Shown in pieces: positions 34,759 to 44,127 of a stretch of 64,000 nt of DNA. Origin of the DNA: an uncultured Cellulosilyticum sp. (lineage in GTDB: Bacteria; Bacillota; Clostridia; Lachnospirales; Cellulosilyticaceae); NCBI GenBank assembly GCA_934725855.1, contig CAKVCL010000015.1:19505-83504 (forward strand), in the 5' to 3' direction. The notes under the pieces were generated by a model, which saw only the letters and a program-made list of their open reading frames with translations, had not been told where the DNA came from and made no database searches. Made by a program: the position numbers and the translations under genes. Every line of letters begins with the position of its first letter. Positions within the stretch are counted from its first letter, which is position 1.

Positions 34759-35844
34759 CTAATTGCTTGTGCCACAACCGCATTTGTTACAGGTACATTT
34801 GTTGCAACTGCAGCAGTTTTTATTGTTGTCATTGTTATTGCGTGTTCTACAGCCATTACCAATAGATTTAGCATTTTCACCTACTTCTAATGGTCTAATG
34901 CTTGCTTCAAGTAAATCGCCACATACGAATTCTAAACAATTGTTATTTTCTTCTTCTTCAACTGGTGTTAATTTTGGTGGAACTGTTAAACCTTCATGTC
35001 TGAATTTGTACTGCACGAAGTAGATGGACTTAATATAAAGTGTTAAACCAATTGCAAGTCTATCACCATCAAAAGCTACCACTTTTGCAAGTGCTTGAGC
35101 CCCAATACCTTGTTGAATAGTATTGTTTACTGGGAACTCAAATAATCCGTCTAAACCATTTTCACAACCACATCTACCTTTTTCGCTATTGACATAGCCC
35201 ATAAAGTTGATCGTTGGAACAAGTTTATTACATCCGCCAGGATTTTCTGTCGCATAACTCGTGCCATATGGTGTATAAAGATCAAATGAAATACAAGATG
35301 GATTCGTACATGAGTCATAAGCACAGTCTCTTTCATCACCTAAATATCTAAGTGTCATCATCCCTTGTTTTGAAACGTTACAACAGCTGTCAATGATTGA
35401 TACTGCGAAAGTGACATCGATGTCTTTTAGTGTAATGCGACTGAGATTGGGTTTGCATTTTGCAGGTTGAATTTCAGAAAAACGATTCCCCATTGGGTCT
35501 ACAAAGTTAAAATCAATATCTACTACCTGAAGTTGAATTTTACAAGCATTGAGTAAGTCACATTTTGATAATCCGCAAAATAAAATATCACATTGTCTTC
35601 TAGCTTCTCCATCACAAATATCTTGAAGATCTTCTATGCGTACAGTACGGCAAAGATTGATGCCACATTCGTCAAATACAACGGGTGCCATCATCGTTAA
35701 CAATTTGGGTTCTCCCATTGGGGGACACATAGCTACTGCTTCGATTGGTGATACTTTATTTTCAGCAGGATGACAGATGTCACAAAGACCTGCGTTAGGT
35801 TTCTCGAAATATTTCATGTCGTTATTACAACAACTTTTCTTCAT
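34759..35844 (-). CDS. Large Cys-rich protein, probable spore coat component
   Basis: 361 residues with many Cys, starting MKKSCCNND and ending in a CCSCNKCTCNKCGCG tail. There are no membrane helices or signal peptide. Residues 95-300 alternate polar and hydrophobic in a beta-rich pattern, with two DxDFxF/DVTFAV-type strands. It shares the CC-pair style of the proteins at 1587-2236 but not their sequence. AGGAGG lies 9 bases before the ATG, and a good sigma-K-like promoter lies upstream. A late mother-cell role in the coat or exosporium is inferred; the family was not recognised. Confidence 0.7.
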   Translation of the reverse strand: MKKSCCNNDMKYFEKPNAGLCDICHPAENKVSPIEAVAMCPPMGEPKLLTMMAPVVFDECGINLCRTVRIEDLQDICDGEARRQCDILFCGLSKCDLLNACKIQLQVVDIDFNFVDPMGNRFSEIQPAKCKPNLSRITLKDIDVTFAVSIIDSCCNVSKQGMMTLRYLGDERDCAYDSCTNPSCISFDLYTPYGTSYATENPGGCNKLVPTINFMGYVNSEKGRCGCENGLDGLFEFPVNNTIQQGIGAQALAKVVAFDGDRLAIGLTLYIKSIYFVQYKFRHEGLTVPPKLTPVEEEENNNCLEFVCGDLLEASIRPLEVGENAKSIGNGCRTRNNNDNNKNCCSCNKCTCNKCGCGTSN

Positions 35845-35905
35845 AATTAAAAACCTCCTGTATGATCCCTAAAGGATGGAAATCATAATTTGTCGTTTCC
35901 AATAC

Positions 35906-35932
35906 TATAATATGGAAAATCATGTTTTTGGT
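35906..35932 (-). promoter_or_regulatory. Candidate sigma-K promoter
   Basis: The minus strand carries AC, a 16-base spacer and CATATTATA, fitting AC-n16/17-CATAnnnTA. It lies about 60 bases before the Cys-rich gene start. Confidence 0.5.
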
Positions 35933-36061
35933 TACATTTATGTATAAAATTATTTCACTATAAATATATTATTTAGAGGCTTTACACTTTCTTTGTTTTA
36001 TGAGTCTTTCTTCATTCATTTAGATGAACCTATTTCTTATTGTCTAAGGAGGTCCTAATAA

Positions 36062-37267
36062 ATGCCTTATCTATTTCATACAGAAAATGGCTTTTCTCTC
36101 ATTCATTCTACTGCAAAAAATGGCGTATTTTATCAAAGTTTTACTTCTCCGTATAGCACTAAGCCTATCCAAATTTTTCCTCAAAATACAGCTAATTATA
36201 GTGCCTGTATGGATGCTTCTAATAATCTTTGTGTTGCGGTTTCTCCTGATCCTTTTCATCTTAATTACTATACTTACGAAAATAATCGTTTTATCAAAAA
36301 TGTTTTAGTTGCTAATCAAAACTCCAATTATATGCTTTCTTATCCTGTTGTCTATAACTTACCTAGTCAAAATACTTTTTCTATTGTTTATTTATCACAT
36401 CAAGCGCATACTGAGATCTATAAGTTTATTATTGAAATTCCCTGTACCCACCAACAAACTTCACTCCTTACCCTTTCAACTAATCCCTATCTCATTAAAA
36501 GCTATCTTACAAATGACTCTCTTTGGATTTTCTTCATTACTTCAGATACTTGCTACCATCTTCAAGCCTTACAGATTACGGATAAACAGCCTCTTTTATA
36601 TACTTATATCCATTTGAATGAGCCCATTATAGATTATAGTATTTGCATTAATGAAGAACTTGTGCATATTACTTATGTTTCTGAACTTCATGGAAAATAT
36701 CAACTTTCCTATTTCAATCCATCTTATAAAACACTCACTCATTTACTTATTACACCAACCCCATGTAACCCTGCTGTTTTTAGCTATTATAATATGATAT
36801 GGATTCATGTCATGCTGAGTCATCATCTTCAGATGATGTTATCTATTGATTATGGACAAAGTTTTAGTAACCCTACCCCTTGTTCTATCCAAAATAATGT
36901 TTGTCGTTCTTTCTTCCTTACGCAGAAGATTTCTCCCTTTGTGGGTCAAGAGCTTTATGCTTCCATTGCTTCAACACCCAAACTATGTACTTTAGCGATG
37001 ATTGATTTTCCTAAATTCCATTCAGATAGTCGTATCTCCCCTGAACTTGAATTGCTTATAGAAGGTTTTCTTCTTTCCTTAGAAAACACCAAAATGCAGC
37101 CTTCCATTCAAGTCGGCTCTGATTCTTACCATAATTCATCTACCCAAAAGACTCCATCTACGGATGATACACTTTCTGTACACAATCTTAACACGCCCTC
37201 CCTAGAGCAAGCAAAGGCTAATTTTATGCAGGATTTAGCTGGTTGGGACCTTCAACCTAAGCTATAA
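36062..37267 (+). CDS. Hypothetical protein with an Asp-box, possible beta-propeller
   Basis: 401 residues, AAGGAGG 7 bases before the ATG. No signal peptide. Residues 1-320 are beta-rich with repeated aromatic turns. SIDYGQSF at 261-268 is a canonical Asp-box (S-x-D-x-G-x-[ST]-[FW]) as in sialidase and Vps10 propellers, but catalytic sialidase arginines are not evident. Residues 335-385 form a Ser/Thr/Asn-rich linker and the end is charged. The gene is divergent from the large Cys-rich gene across 217 bases; a surface or spore role is possible. Confidence 0.6.
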   Translation: MPYLFHTENGFSLIHSTAKNGVFYQSFTSPYSTKPIQIFPQNTANYSACMDASNNLCVAVSPDPFHLNYYTYENNRFIKNVLVANQNSNYMLSYPVVYNLPSQNTFSIVYLSHQAHTEIYKFIIEIPCTHQQTSLLTLSTNPYLIKSYLTNDSLWIFFITSDTCYHLQALQITDKQPLLYTYIHLNEPIIDYSICINEELVHITYVSELHGKYQLSYFNPSYKTLTHLLITPTPCNPAVFSYYNMIWIHVMLSHHLQMMLSIDYGQSFSNPTPCSIQNNVCRSFFLTQKISPFVGQELYASIASTPKLCTLAMIDFPKFHSDSRISPELELLIEGFLLSLENTKMQPSIQVGSDSYHNSSTQKTPSTDDTLSVHNLNTPSLEQAKANFMQDLAGWDLQPKL

Positions 37268-37324
37268 ATTTCTTCAATATTAGGTTTTATACCTAGAAAT
37301 TTTTGATAATTTTACGTTTATCAG

Positions 37325-37352
37325 TTCACAACCCCTAATTTTTTGCTATACT
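37325..37352 (+). promoter_or_regulatory. Likely promoter of trkA-trkH
   Basis: TTCACA, 16 bases, TATACT lies about 49 bases before the trkA ATG, with AGGAG close to the start codon. Confidence 0.5.
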
Positions 37353-37400
37353 TAGTACTGTAAGTTACACCTTAGACTTTTACATTTAGGAGATACTTGT

Positions 37401-38801
37401 ATGAAAATTATTATTATTGGTATTGGTAAGGTAGGGGATGCCCTTGCTCAGTCGCTTTCAGCGGAGGGTCATGATATTACCATCATCGACAACAATGCTA
37501 AGGTCGTTGAGCGTGTGGAAAATACTTTAGATGTCATGCCAATTAAAGGAAATGGATTTAGTACCAGCACCTTATTAGAAGCAGGTTGTAATGAAGCTGA
37601 CTTTGTGATTACCGTTACAGGTAGAGATGAAATCAATATGCTTTGTTGCTTAACCGCAAAAAAACTAGGTGCTAAACGCACAGCTGCACGTATTAGAGAC
37701 CCCCAATATGCTCGAGAACTATTACTTATTAAAGAAGATTTAGGACTTGATATGGTCATTAATCCTGAAGAAGCTTCAGCTGATGAAATTGCTCGTTTAT
37801 TAACCATCCCAGGTGCAATTAAAATACAGAACTTTGCTAAAGGCAGAGTCCGCATGATGGACTTTATTGTCAAAACAGATATGCCAATAGCAGGTATGCA
37901 AATTAAAGCAATCGCAACACACTATAATATTCCTATCTTAATAGGTGCGGTCACTAGAAACGATCATCTGATTATTCCTAATGGGGATTTCAGAATAGAA
38001 ACTGGGGATTCCATTTTTATCATAGGTAAGACCGCAGATGTATACTCTTTCTATAAAGTGATGTCTCCAAATCCTACCAAAGTTAGAAATGTTATGATTG
38101 TAGGTGGTGGACGAATTGGTTATTATCTTGCTAGACTTCTAGAACAGATGCACCTTAAAGTTAAGCTTATTGAAAAAGATGAAGAAGTGTGTGACCATCT
38201 TGTCGAAGTCCTTCCTCAAACGCTTATTATTAATGGGGATGGTACCGATGCTGCCTTGCTTCACTCTGAGCAGCTTGAAAATGTAGATGGCTTTGTTTCA
38301 CTAACAGGTAGTGATGAAGAAAATATCATTGCTTCCATCTTAGCTAAACAAGCTTCTGTTCAATGTGTTATGACCAAAATGAGTAAAAATCACTGCGACC
38401 GCCTTACAGGTCCATTAGGTCTTGATATTATTATTAAGCCTCAAGAAATTATTACGAACCAAATTCTTAAACTTGTAAGAGGTCAATCGATTGAAACATT
38501 ACACCGCATTTTAGGGGATGAAGGTGAAATGATTGAACTCATTGCCTCAGCGGAAGATTCTGTCATTGGCATTCCGCTTAGTAAGTTGCAATTTATACCT
38601 GATGTGCTTATTGCAACGATTGTTCGCAAAAATGCTGTAGTTATTCCAACTGGAAATGACTGTATTCAAGCTGGTGACCGTGTTTTAATTATCACCAAAA
38701 ATCACATTACACATTTCAAAGATATTGTTATTTCTACAGGAGGATTAGCAAGTGAACTTAAAAATAGTATTAAGAAGCTTGGGAATGCTATTGGTATGTG
38801 A
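37401..38801 (+). CDS. trkA: Potassium uptake regulatory subunit TrkA
   Basis: 466 residues, double TrkA architecture: RCK N-domain (IIGIGKVGDALA, then TIIDNN), RCK C-domain, then a second N-domain (VGGGRIGYYLA) and C-domain. Both GxGxxG/GGGxIG loops look able to bind NAD(H) or ATP. The peripheral protein gates the TrkH channel in response to nucleotide. The 3' end overlaps trkH by 50 bases in another frame. Confidence 0.95.
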   Translation: MKIIIIGIGKVGDALAQSLSAEGHDITIIDNNAKVVERVENTLDVMPIKGNGFSTSTLLEAGCNEADFVITVTGRDEINMLCCLTAKKLGAKRTAARIRDPQYARELLLIKEDLGLDMVINPEEASADEIARLLTIPGAIKIQNFAKGRVRMMDFIVKTDMPIAGMQIKAIATHYNIPILIGAVTRNDHLIIPNGDFRIETGDSIFIIGKTADVYSFYKVMSPNPTKVRNVMIVGGGRIGYYLARLLEQMHLKVKLIEKDEEVCDHLVEVLPQTLIINGDGTDAALLHSEQLENVDGFVSLTGSDEENIIASILAKQASVQCVMTKMSKNHCDRLTGPLGLDIIIKPQEIITNQILKLVRGQSIETLHRILGDEGEMIELIASAEDSVIGIPLSKLQFIPDVLIATIVRKNAVVIPTGNDCIQAGDRVLIITKNHITHFKDIVISTGGLASELKNSIKKLGNAIGM

Positions 38802-40200
38802 GTGTTTAACACTTCTTGTTCCATTAGTCACTTCCCTTATTTATAGAGATGGTGATACGACTTCATTTCTTTTAACCATGCTTATTATTGCACTTTGTGC
38901 CATTCCTATGCTTCTTATTAAACCAACAGATAAAAACATATATCCTAAGGAAGGTTTTGCAATCGTTGCGATTGGGTGGTTACTGATTTCTTTCTTCGGT
39001 GCACTTCCCTTTTATATTAGTGGTGCCATTCCTTCTTTTATTGATGCCTTTTTTGAATCTAGTTCAGGATTTTCAACAACAGGCTCAACCATTTTGTGTG
39101 AAATTGAATCCTTGCCTCACGGGATTTTACTTTGGCGAAGCTTTACGCACTGGGTAGGCGGAATGGGGATTTTGGTACTTACAATTGCCCTCCTTCCTTC
39201 GATGGGAATGGGCACCATGCAAGTTATGAAAGCAGAAAGCCCTGGTCCAATCGTTGGAAAGATTGTACCTAAGCTTGGCGCAAGTGCTAAAATTTTATAC
39301 AGTATTTACTTATGCCTCACTCTCATAGAAACCGTTTTACTGATGCTAGCTGGAATGTCCCTTTATGATGCACTGATTCATTCTTTTGGTACATTAGGCA
39401 CAGGTGGTTTCTCGAATAAAAATATTAGTGTGGGGTATTACAATAGTGCCTTAATTGATGGTATTATTACAGTATTTATGATTCTTTCAGGGATTAACTT
39501 TTCACTCTATTACTTTGTTATTAAAAGAAACTTTAAAGGGTTTTTGAAAGACCAGGAGCTTCGTTTATACCTCATTATCTTAAGCGTTTCAACCATTCTA
39601 ATTATGATTAATTTAATGTCAAGTGGCATTTATACTTCATTAGGCTCTGCTTTTAGATATACCTCGTTCCAAGTTGCTTCCGTGATGACGACTACTGGTT
39701 ATGCCACAGCAGACTTTAACCTTTGGCCAATGTTTAGTAAAACCTTACTGCTGCTCATTATGTTCTTTGGCGGATGTGCAGGTTCTACAGCAGGCGGTAT
39801 AAAGATTTCAAGGATTATGATTGGATTTAAAAATCTTAAAGCTTCCTTTAAACGTATTATTCATCCAAATGGCTGCTATATCGTTCGCTTAAATGATAAA
39901 AAAATAGATGCTCAAACCGTTCTAGGGGTTAATACTTATTTCTTTGTTTATATGTTAGTGTTCTTTGTCGGAGTACTCATTATATCTATTAACAATTTTG
40001 ATCCTACAACCACGATTACTTCTGTTATTGCAACCCTTAACAATATCGGCCCAGGTATTGAAATGGTTGGACCAATGGGTAACTTTGCTCCATTTAGTGG
40101 ATTAAGCAAATTCACTTTTTCCATTTTAATGATTATTGGACGTGTTGAGATTTACCCACTTTTATTATTGCTTGTTCCAGAACTTTGGAAGAAAAATTAA
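38752..40200 (+). CDS. trkH: Potassium channel/transporter subunit TrkH
   Basis: 482 residues with about ten to twelve membrane helices in four M-P-M repeats. Filter-like loops are visible: FSTTGST, GTLGTGGFS, MTTTGYA and LNNIGPG. The final KFTFSILMIIGRVEIYPLL is the usual C-terminus. It starts with GTG 38752 preceded by AGGAGG inside the trkA gene, giving a 50-base overlap and translational coupling. It imports potassium across the membrane under TrkA control. Confidence 0.94.
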   Translation: MNLKIVLRSLGMLLVCECLTLLVPLVTSLIYRDGDTTSFLLTMLIIALCAIPMLLIKPTDKNIYPKEGFAIVAIGWLLISFFGALPFYISGAIPSFIDAFFESSSGFSTTGSTILCEIESLPHGILLWRSFTHWVGGMGILVLTIALLPSMGMGTMQVMKAESPGPIVGKIVPKLGASAKILYSIYLCLTLIETVLLMLAGMSLYDALIHSFGTLGTGGFSNKNISVGYYNSALIDGIITVFMILSGINFSLYYFVIKRNFKGFLKDQELRLYLIILSVSTILIMINLMSSGIYTSLGSAFRYTSFQVASVMTTTGYATADFNLWPMFSKTLLLLIMFFGGCAGSTAGGIKISRIMIGFKNLKASFKRIIHPNGCYIVRLNDKKIDAQTVLGVNTYFFVYMLVFFVGVLIISINNFDPTTTITSVIATLNNIGPGIEMVGPMGNFAPFSGLSKFTFSILMIIGRVEIYPLLLLLVPELWKKN

Positions 40201-40245
40201 CAAAATAAAAAGACATTTCCAACCTAGAAATGTCTTTTTATTTTG
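40201..40245 (+). terminator. Terminator of trkA-trkH
   Basis: A perfect 19-bp inverted repeat (40201-40219 with 40227-40245) around a 7-base loop, with A and T tracts in the arms, begins at the trkH stop. Confidence 0.85.
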
Positions 40246-40306
40246 TCGCACGATTTTACTTCAAACGCTTCCAGCGATAACAAATTACTTCATTAATACC
40301 ACTTTG

Positions 40307-40747
40307 CTACTTTATAATAGATTTGTCTGCTCTTCCCTTATTTTCTACAATAGAAGGTAAAAATTTGCCATATGCCTTTTTCTTATCTCTTATTTTAATA
40401 TAAAGCACTCCGATCCCTGTTCCTAGCACTATGCATAACGCAATCCATAAATCTGAATAACTCGTTTGAATCACTTTTGATAAAACTACCCCTAAAATAA
40501 GTCCTAAAACAAAACCTATTAATGGTACACCATATACTAAGTAAGTGGCTTTTAGAAAATAATCTGTTGTTAAAGTTACTTCTACCTTATCTCCAACCTC
40601 ACAAGGCACTTTTTTAACACAGCTCAAAGTACAGTTTTTCTTCCCACTCATCATCTCACATGCGTGACAGTCTCCACACATATCTTGTCTCTCCATGCTA
40701 ACTACTGCAATATTTCCCTTTATTTCTTTTACCGTTCCGTAAGGCAT
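40307..40747 (-). CDS. RseC/MucC family membrane protein
   Basis: 146 residues. The N-domain carries a Cys cluster (CGDCHACEM..GKKNCTLSC), followed by two membrane helices (about 66-90 and 100-118). This is the RseC layout. Relatives sit in Rnf complexes or reduce SoxR; in clostridia the gene is often alone or near rnf. The Cys set may bind a cluster or metal. AAGGGG lies 7 bases upstream of ATG. Its partner is not identified in this window. Confidence 0.87.
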   Translation of the reverse strand: MPYGTVKEIKGNIAVVSMERQDMCGDCHACEMMSGKKNCTLSCVKKVPCEVGDKVEVTLTTDYFLKATYLVYGVPLIGFVLGLILGVVLSKVIQTSYSDLWIALCIVLGTGIGVLYIKIRDKKKAYGKFLPSIVENKGRADKSIIK

Positions 40748-40840
40748 TTTTTTACCCCTTCCTGTTCATATAAATACTGTTCTATTTGTTTCATTGTTTG
40801 AAGTATAGCCTTACTTTTGATTTTAGTCAAATCATAAGGT

Positions 40841-41761
40841 TTATTCATTTATATGTTCTTTCCTTATATTTCCTGAGTTAGTCTCTGTATCAAACTCACC
40901 TTTTCCTTCTTGAATATCAATATCTCCTGAAGTCGTTGAAATTTCATGTTTTGATCCACTTACTTTCTTAAGGAAAACATCTCCTGAGGTTGTTTCAATT
41001 TTAAAATCTCCCTTTCCCTCTTCAATCGTTACTTTTCCTGAAGTACAACCAATCTCATGTTCTTTGCCTTCTATCATTCTAATAAAGATATCTCCTGAAG
41101 TTGTTCCAGCTTCTAAATTTCCTTTGATTTCTTCTAAAGTCATATTTCCTGATGTAGCTCCAATATGATGCTCACTACCATGTATCTTTTCAATATAAAT
41201 ATCTCCTGATGTAGCCCCGATTTCACATTCAGCTTCTATCTCATGAATTGAAATATTGCCTGATGTTGTTTCCAGCTCTAATTCATCAAATATAAAGGCA
41301 TCTACAAGTGCTACATCCCCTGATGAGTTTTCAATCACTAAATGCTTACTAAAGTCTTTTGGTAATTTTACTTCTATATAATGTTGCACCCTATCATCTC
41401 CAAAGAAAAATCCAAAATGCTCCTTATATTCTCTTTCAAACTTTAATGTACTGCCCTCCTTAGTCATCTTAAAAAGTTCATTCTCATCGTTGTCCTTAGC
41501 ATATTCTATAACTTCAATCTCATTGCCTTCTACAGCATTAATTACTACATCTGCATCTCTTAAACGTAATTCAATTTGATCTATATTACTGACATCAGCT
41601 ATTTCTTTTTTTGCTTCATTGAGACCTTGAGTCCTTCTATTTGCCACTGGTTTTTTATATGAAATCCAATGAAGTCCATTGGTAAAATAGAACATCCCAC
41701 TTATAAGTGATATTAATACCAAAACCCATATGCATACTTCAATTATTTTATTTGTTTTCAT
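40841..41761 (-). CDS. DUF4097 beta-repeat membrane-anchored protein
   Basis: 306 residues: an N-terminal membrane segment (8-28) and an outside region. Residues from about 160 to the end carry regular repeats with TSG[DN] at each turn. Spacing alternates 18, 19, 18, 19, 18, 19, 18, i.e. a 37-residue double unit, as expected for a right-handed beta-solenoid. The function is unknown; DUF4097 proteins are often near PspC, TerD-like or two-component genes. GGGAGAAAG lies before the ATG. A second DUF4097 protein is at 60285. Confidence 0.82.
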   Translation of the reverse strand: MKTNKIIEVCIWVLVLISLISGMFYFTNGLHWISYKKPVANRRTQGLNEAKKEIADVSNIDQIELRLRDADVVINAVEGNEIEVIEYAKDNDENELFKMTKEGSTLKFEREYKEHFGFFFGDDRVQHYIEVKLPKDFSKHLVIENSSGDVALVDAFIFDELELETTSGNISIHEIEAECEIGATSGDIYIEKIHGSEHHIGATSGNMTLEEIKGNLEAGTTSGDIFIRMIEGKEHEIGCTSGKVTIEEGKGDFKIETTSGDVFLKKVSGSKHEISTTSGDIDIQEGKGEFDTETNSGNIRKEHINE

Positions 41762-41863
41762 CTTTCTCCCTCATTTCATAAATTTCAAATATCAATTTAA
41801 TACTATGCTGCATAACTACTCTTACAATAAATTGAATTTATAGCATTGATTCTGATTTCTTAT

Positions 41864-41989
41864 CTTGACCACAGGGTGAAAGAAAGAGTTGAAGCAACTG
41901 CCAATATGACCCTTCGAATTGCTAATAGGGGATATGTCATGAAGACAGACACAATCGCCCTTAAAGAAACAGGCGAAAAAGAATTATAA
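41864..41989 (+). pseudogene. C-terminal remnant of LivF-type ABC ATPase
   Basis: 42 codons with no start, of which VEATANMTLRIANRGYVMKT resembles the end of branched-chain amino acid transporter LivF (VEQN...(A)L.(I)A.RGYV(M)ETG). The following K.T.IALKETG matches its closing GKI.L.GTG. No ATPase core, permease or LivK is adjacent. The piece is left from a deletion. It lies in the 314-base gap between the DUF4097 gene and the chemoreceptor, which otherwise holds only the chemoreceptor terminator. Confidence 0.6.
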
Positions 41990-42027
41990 AAAACAGTAAT
42001 AATAAGAAAAAACATTAATAAAAAGTA

Positions 42028-42066
42028 TAAAGAAGGGGCACTGTCATTTTGGCAGTACCTTTTCTT
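42028..42066 (-). terminator. Terminator of the chemoreceptor gene
   Basis: A roughly 14-bp stem (AAAGAAGG/CCTTTTCTTT base with inner ACTG/CAGT) lies 10 bases past the stop of the minus-strand gene; T-tracts follow on the minus strand. Confidence 0.7.
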
Positions 42067-42075
42067 TATATAACT

Positions 42076-43818
42076 TTATAATTTATATTCAACAACGGAT
42101 TCTTTTAATTTATTTGAAGTTTCAACGAGGTAGTCAATATTGCTATAAATGTTCTTAGTAACTTCTGTTTGGTTTTGAACAGTAGTTGATAGTTCTTCAG
42201 ACACAGTAGCATTTTCTTGTGATTTACTAGAAATATTTTCAATAGCTTGTAAGGTGTTTTCTTTATGCTTAACAATTTCTTGGGTATAAGCATTAATTTG
42301 AGTCATGGTATTTTCTATATTTTCAATAGAAGTACGTAGTTCCTCATAGTGGACTTCGACTCGGTCAGCACTTTCATTTACAATTTTTGAGTTTTCATTC
42401 ATAATCTCAACTTTATTGGAAACATTATTAATATTTGTAGAAATATTTTCCATAGCTTGTTTAATTTGTTCTGTAAAGTTAGAAGTATCTTCGGCTAATT
42501 CTTTGATTTCGTTGGCAACAACACTAAAGCCTCTGCCTGCTTCGCCCGCACTGGCAGCTTCAATAGAAGCATTGATAGCTAGTAAATTGGTTTTTCTCAT
42601 AATATCCAATATGTTTTTAATGATAGTCGCAATATAATTTGAATCTTTGCTAAGCTCAGCGATATTATCACCGATTTGTTTAGAAATCTGATTATGATTA
42701 GCAAATTTACTTTTTAATTCTTGAATCGTTTCATTGGCTTTATTATTAATATTTTTAGCATTACTAGTAATGGTATTAATTTCAATGACCTCATGGCTTA
42801 AGGTATCTAGTTGTGTGCTTAATTTATGGAGACCTTCACTACTATGGCTAGTTTCATCAGATTGAACACCAATACTTTCTGTTAAGGCTTCTGTACTGAT
42901 AGAAATTTGATCCATACATTTTGTGGAGTCTTCTACGCCTTGGTGGATACCTTGGATAATATCGGTGACATTATTAGTTGCTAATTGAATAATTTTAGCC
43001 TTTTCTTTGAGTTTCTTTCTCATCATCATAATATTGGTAGCTATATCGCCAAGTTCGTCTTTCTTATCGGCAAACTGACTACCTAGACCTTCATTTGAAA
43101 AGTCAAATTCAGAAGTGATTTTGATAATTTGTTGTAATCTTTTAATGGGTTGAATAACGATTTTCATCATTAAGAAGCAGATTAAGATAATTTCAAGAAT
43201 GGTAGCAATAATAAAAGAGCCCATCATAGTAAGCTTAAAATCCCGGCTCAATTGATGAATAGTATCGATATTAATATCTGCTGCTAAGCCTCCTACAACA
43301 TTACCTGTGTTATCGTATATAGGAGCCACAATAGATAATAAAGTCCCCCACTCCTTAGAAGAAGAAATCCCTACACAGATACTTTCTTTATTCATAATGG
43401 CTTTATATTCACCATCAAAATTGGTACTTTGTATCTCATAACCAACGGGAGACCAAGCGCCACCATTTACCTCTGCAGAATCCACACCGATATAAGCTTT
43501 TCCAGCATCTTTGTCGTAATACTCACTATACAAGTAAGTAAGGTTGGTACCTGCTTTAGCATCAACTAAATATTGATGCAACTCTTGATAAGCTGATGAA
43601 TCTGAAGACTGACTTTGAACAATTTCTTTATAAAGGTCACCGTCCATATTACGACCAATACATTCAAGCAAAGTAGCACTTTGTTTTTTCAATTGTTCGA
43701 TGTTAGTTTGCTCATAAATTTGTCCTAAAAAGATGGTGATACCCACATTTAAAATAGTAATCAAGATAACCATAATAAGTGCAATCTTTTTTTCCAATGT
43801 AAGTAGATACTTTTTCAT
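42076..43818 (-). CDS. Methyl-accepting chemotaxis protein
   Basis: 580 residues: membrane helix 1 (about 11-33), an outside Cache-type sensor (about 35-195), helix 2 (about 195-218), HAMP, and a long signalling coiled coil. The hairpin tip shows [22 protein letters not shown] and [12 protein letters not shown], the CheA/CheW contact. The sensor has an sCache_3-like pattern with YIGVDSAE and VVGGLAADI. The ligand is unknown. It signals through CheA/CheW, not encoded here. Confidence 0.92.
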   Translation of the reverse strand: MKKYLLTLEKKIALIMVILITILNVGITIFLGQIYEQTNIEQLKKQSATLLECIGRNMDGDLYKEIVQSQSSDSSAYQELHQYLVDAKAGTNLTYLYSEYYDKDAGKAYIGVDSAEVNGGAWSPVGYEIQSTNFDGEYKAIMNKESICVGISSSKEWGTLLSIVAPIYDNTGNVVGGLAADINIDTIHQLSRDFKLTMMGSFIIATILEIILICFLMMKIVIQPIKRLQQIIKITSEFDFSNEGLGSQFADKKDELGDIATNIMMMRKKLKEKAKIIQLATNNVTDIIQGIHQGVEDSTKCMDQISISTEALTESIGVQSDETSHSSEGLHKLSTQLDTLSHEVIEINTITSNAKNINNKANETIQELKSKFANHNQISKQIGDNIAELSKDSNYIATIIKNILDIMRKTNLLAINASIEAASAGEAGRGFSVVANEIKELAEDTSNFTEQIKQAMENISTNINNVSNKVEIMNENSKIVNESADRVEVHYEELRTSIENIENTMTQINAYTQEIVKHKENTLQAIENISSKSQENATVSEELSTTVQNQTEVTKNIYSNIDYLVETSNKLKESVVEYKL

Positions 43819-44047
43819 ATAGATTCCTCCTCGTATAAACCACTACTTGATGTTATATCCATAATGTTATAACCATATTTACTTTTTTTCAATATATTCC
43901 GAATATATCCCGGCAATTTTACGTTACTATTCAGCCTTGAGATCAATTTTAATAAGAATGTCTTTGAATTAAAACTAGCATATTTTAGAAATCTGAAAAG
44001 AGAGAATGTCATTAAAGTATCGAACCTATAAAATGTAAAAACTATAT

Positions 44048-44076
44048 TTGCATATATGTATATATTTGACTATAAT
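44048..44076 (+). promoter_or_regulatory. Sigma-A promoter of ilvA
   Basis: TTGCAT, exactly 17 bases, then TATAAT, about 50 bases before the ATG. The 309-base gap from 43819 contains nothing else that could be supported. No T-box or leader peptide was found. Confidence 0.6.
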
Positions 44077-44127
44077 AAAATTTATATTATGTATTATATA
44101 CTTTTTTAAGAATTCGGAGGAATAATT

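Noticed and set aside
34763..35023. 86-codon plus-strand frame full of Leu and Gln under the large Cys-rich gene
   Set aside because: It is the complement of the Cys-rich tail codons; repeats reflect that low-complexity end.
40841..41400. CRISPR-like or tandem DNA repeat in the DUF4097 gene
   Set aside because: The repeats lie in frame within one protein and their period is 54/57 bases without spacers, so they are protein repeats.
43815..44012. 65-codon minus-strand frame upstream of the chemoreceptor gene
   Set aside because: No Shine-Dalgarno, no recognisable motif, and it runs 4 bases into the chemoreceptor gene without typical coding composition.
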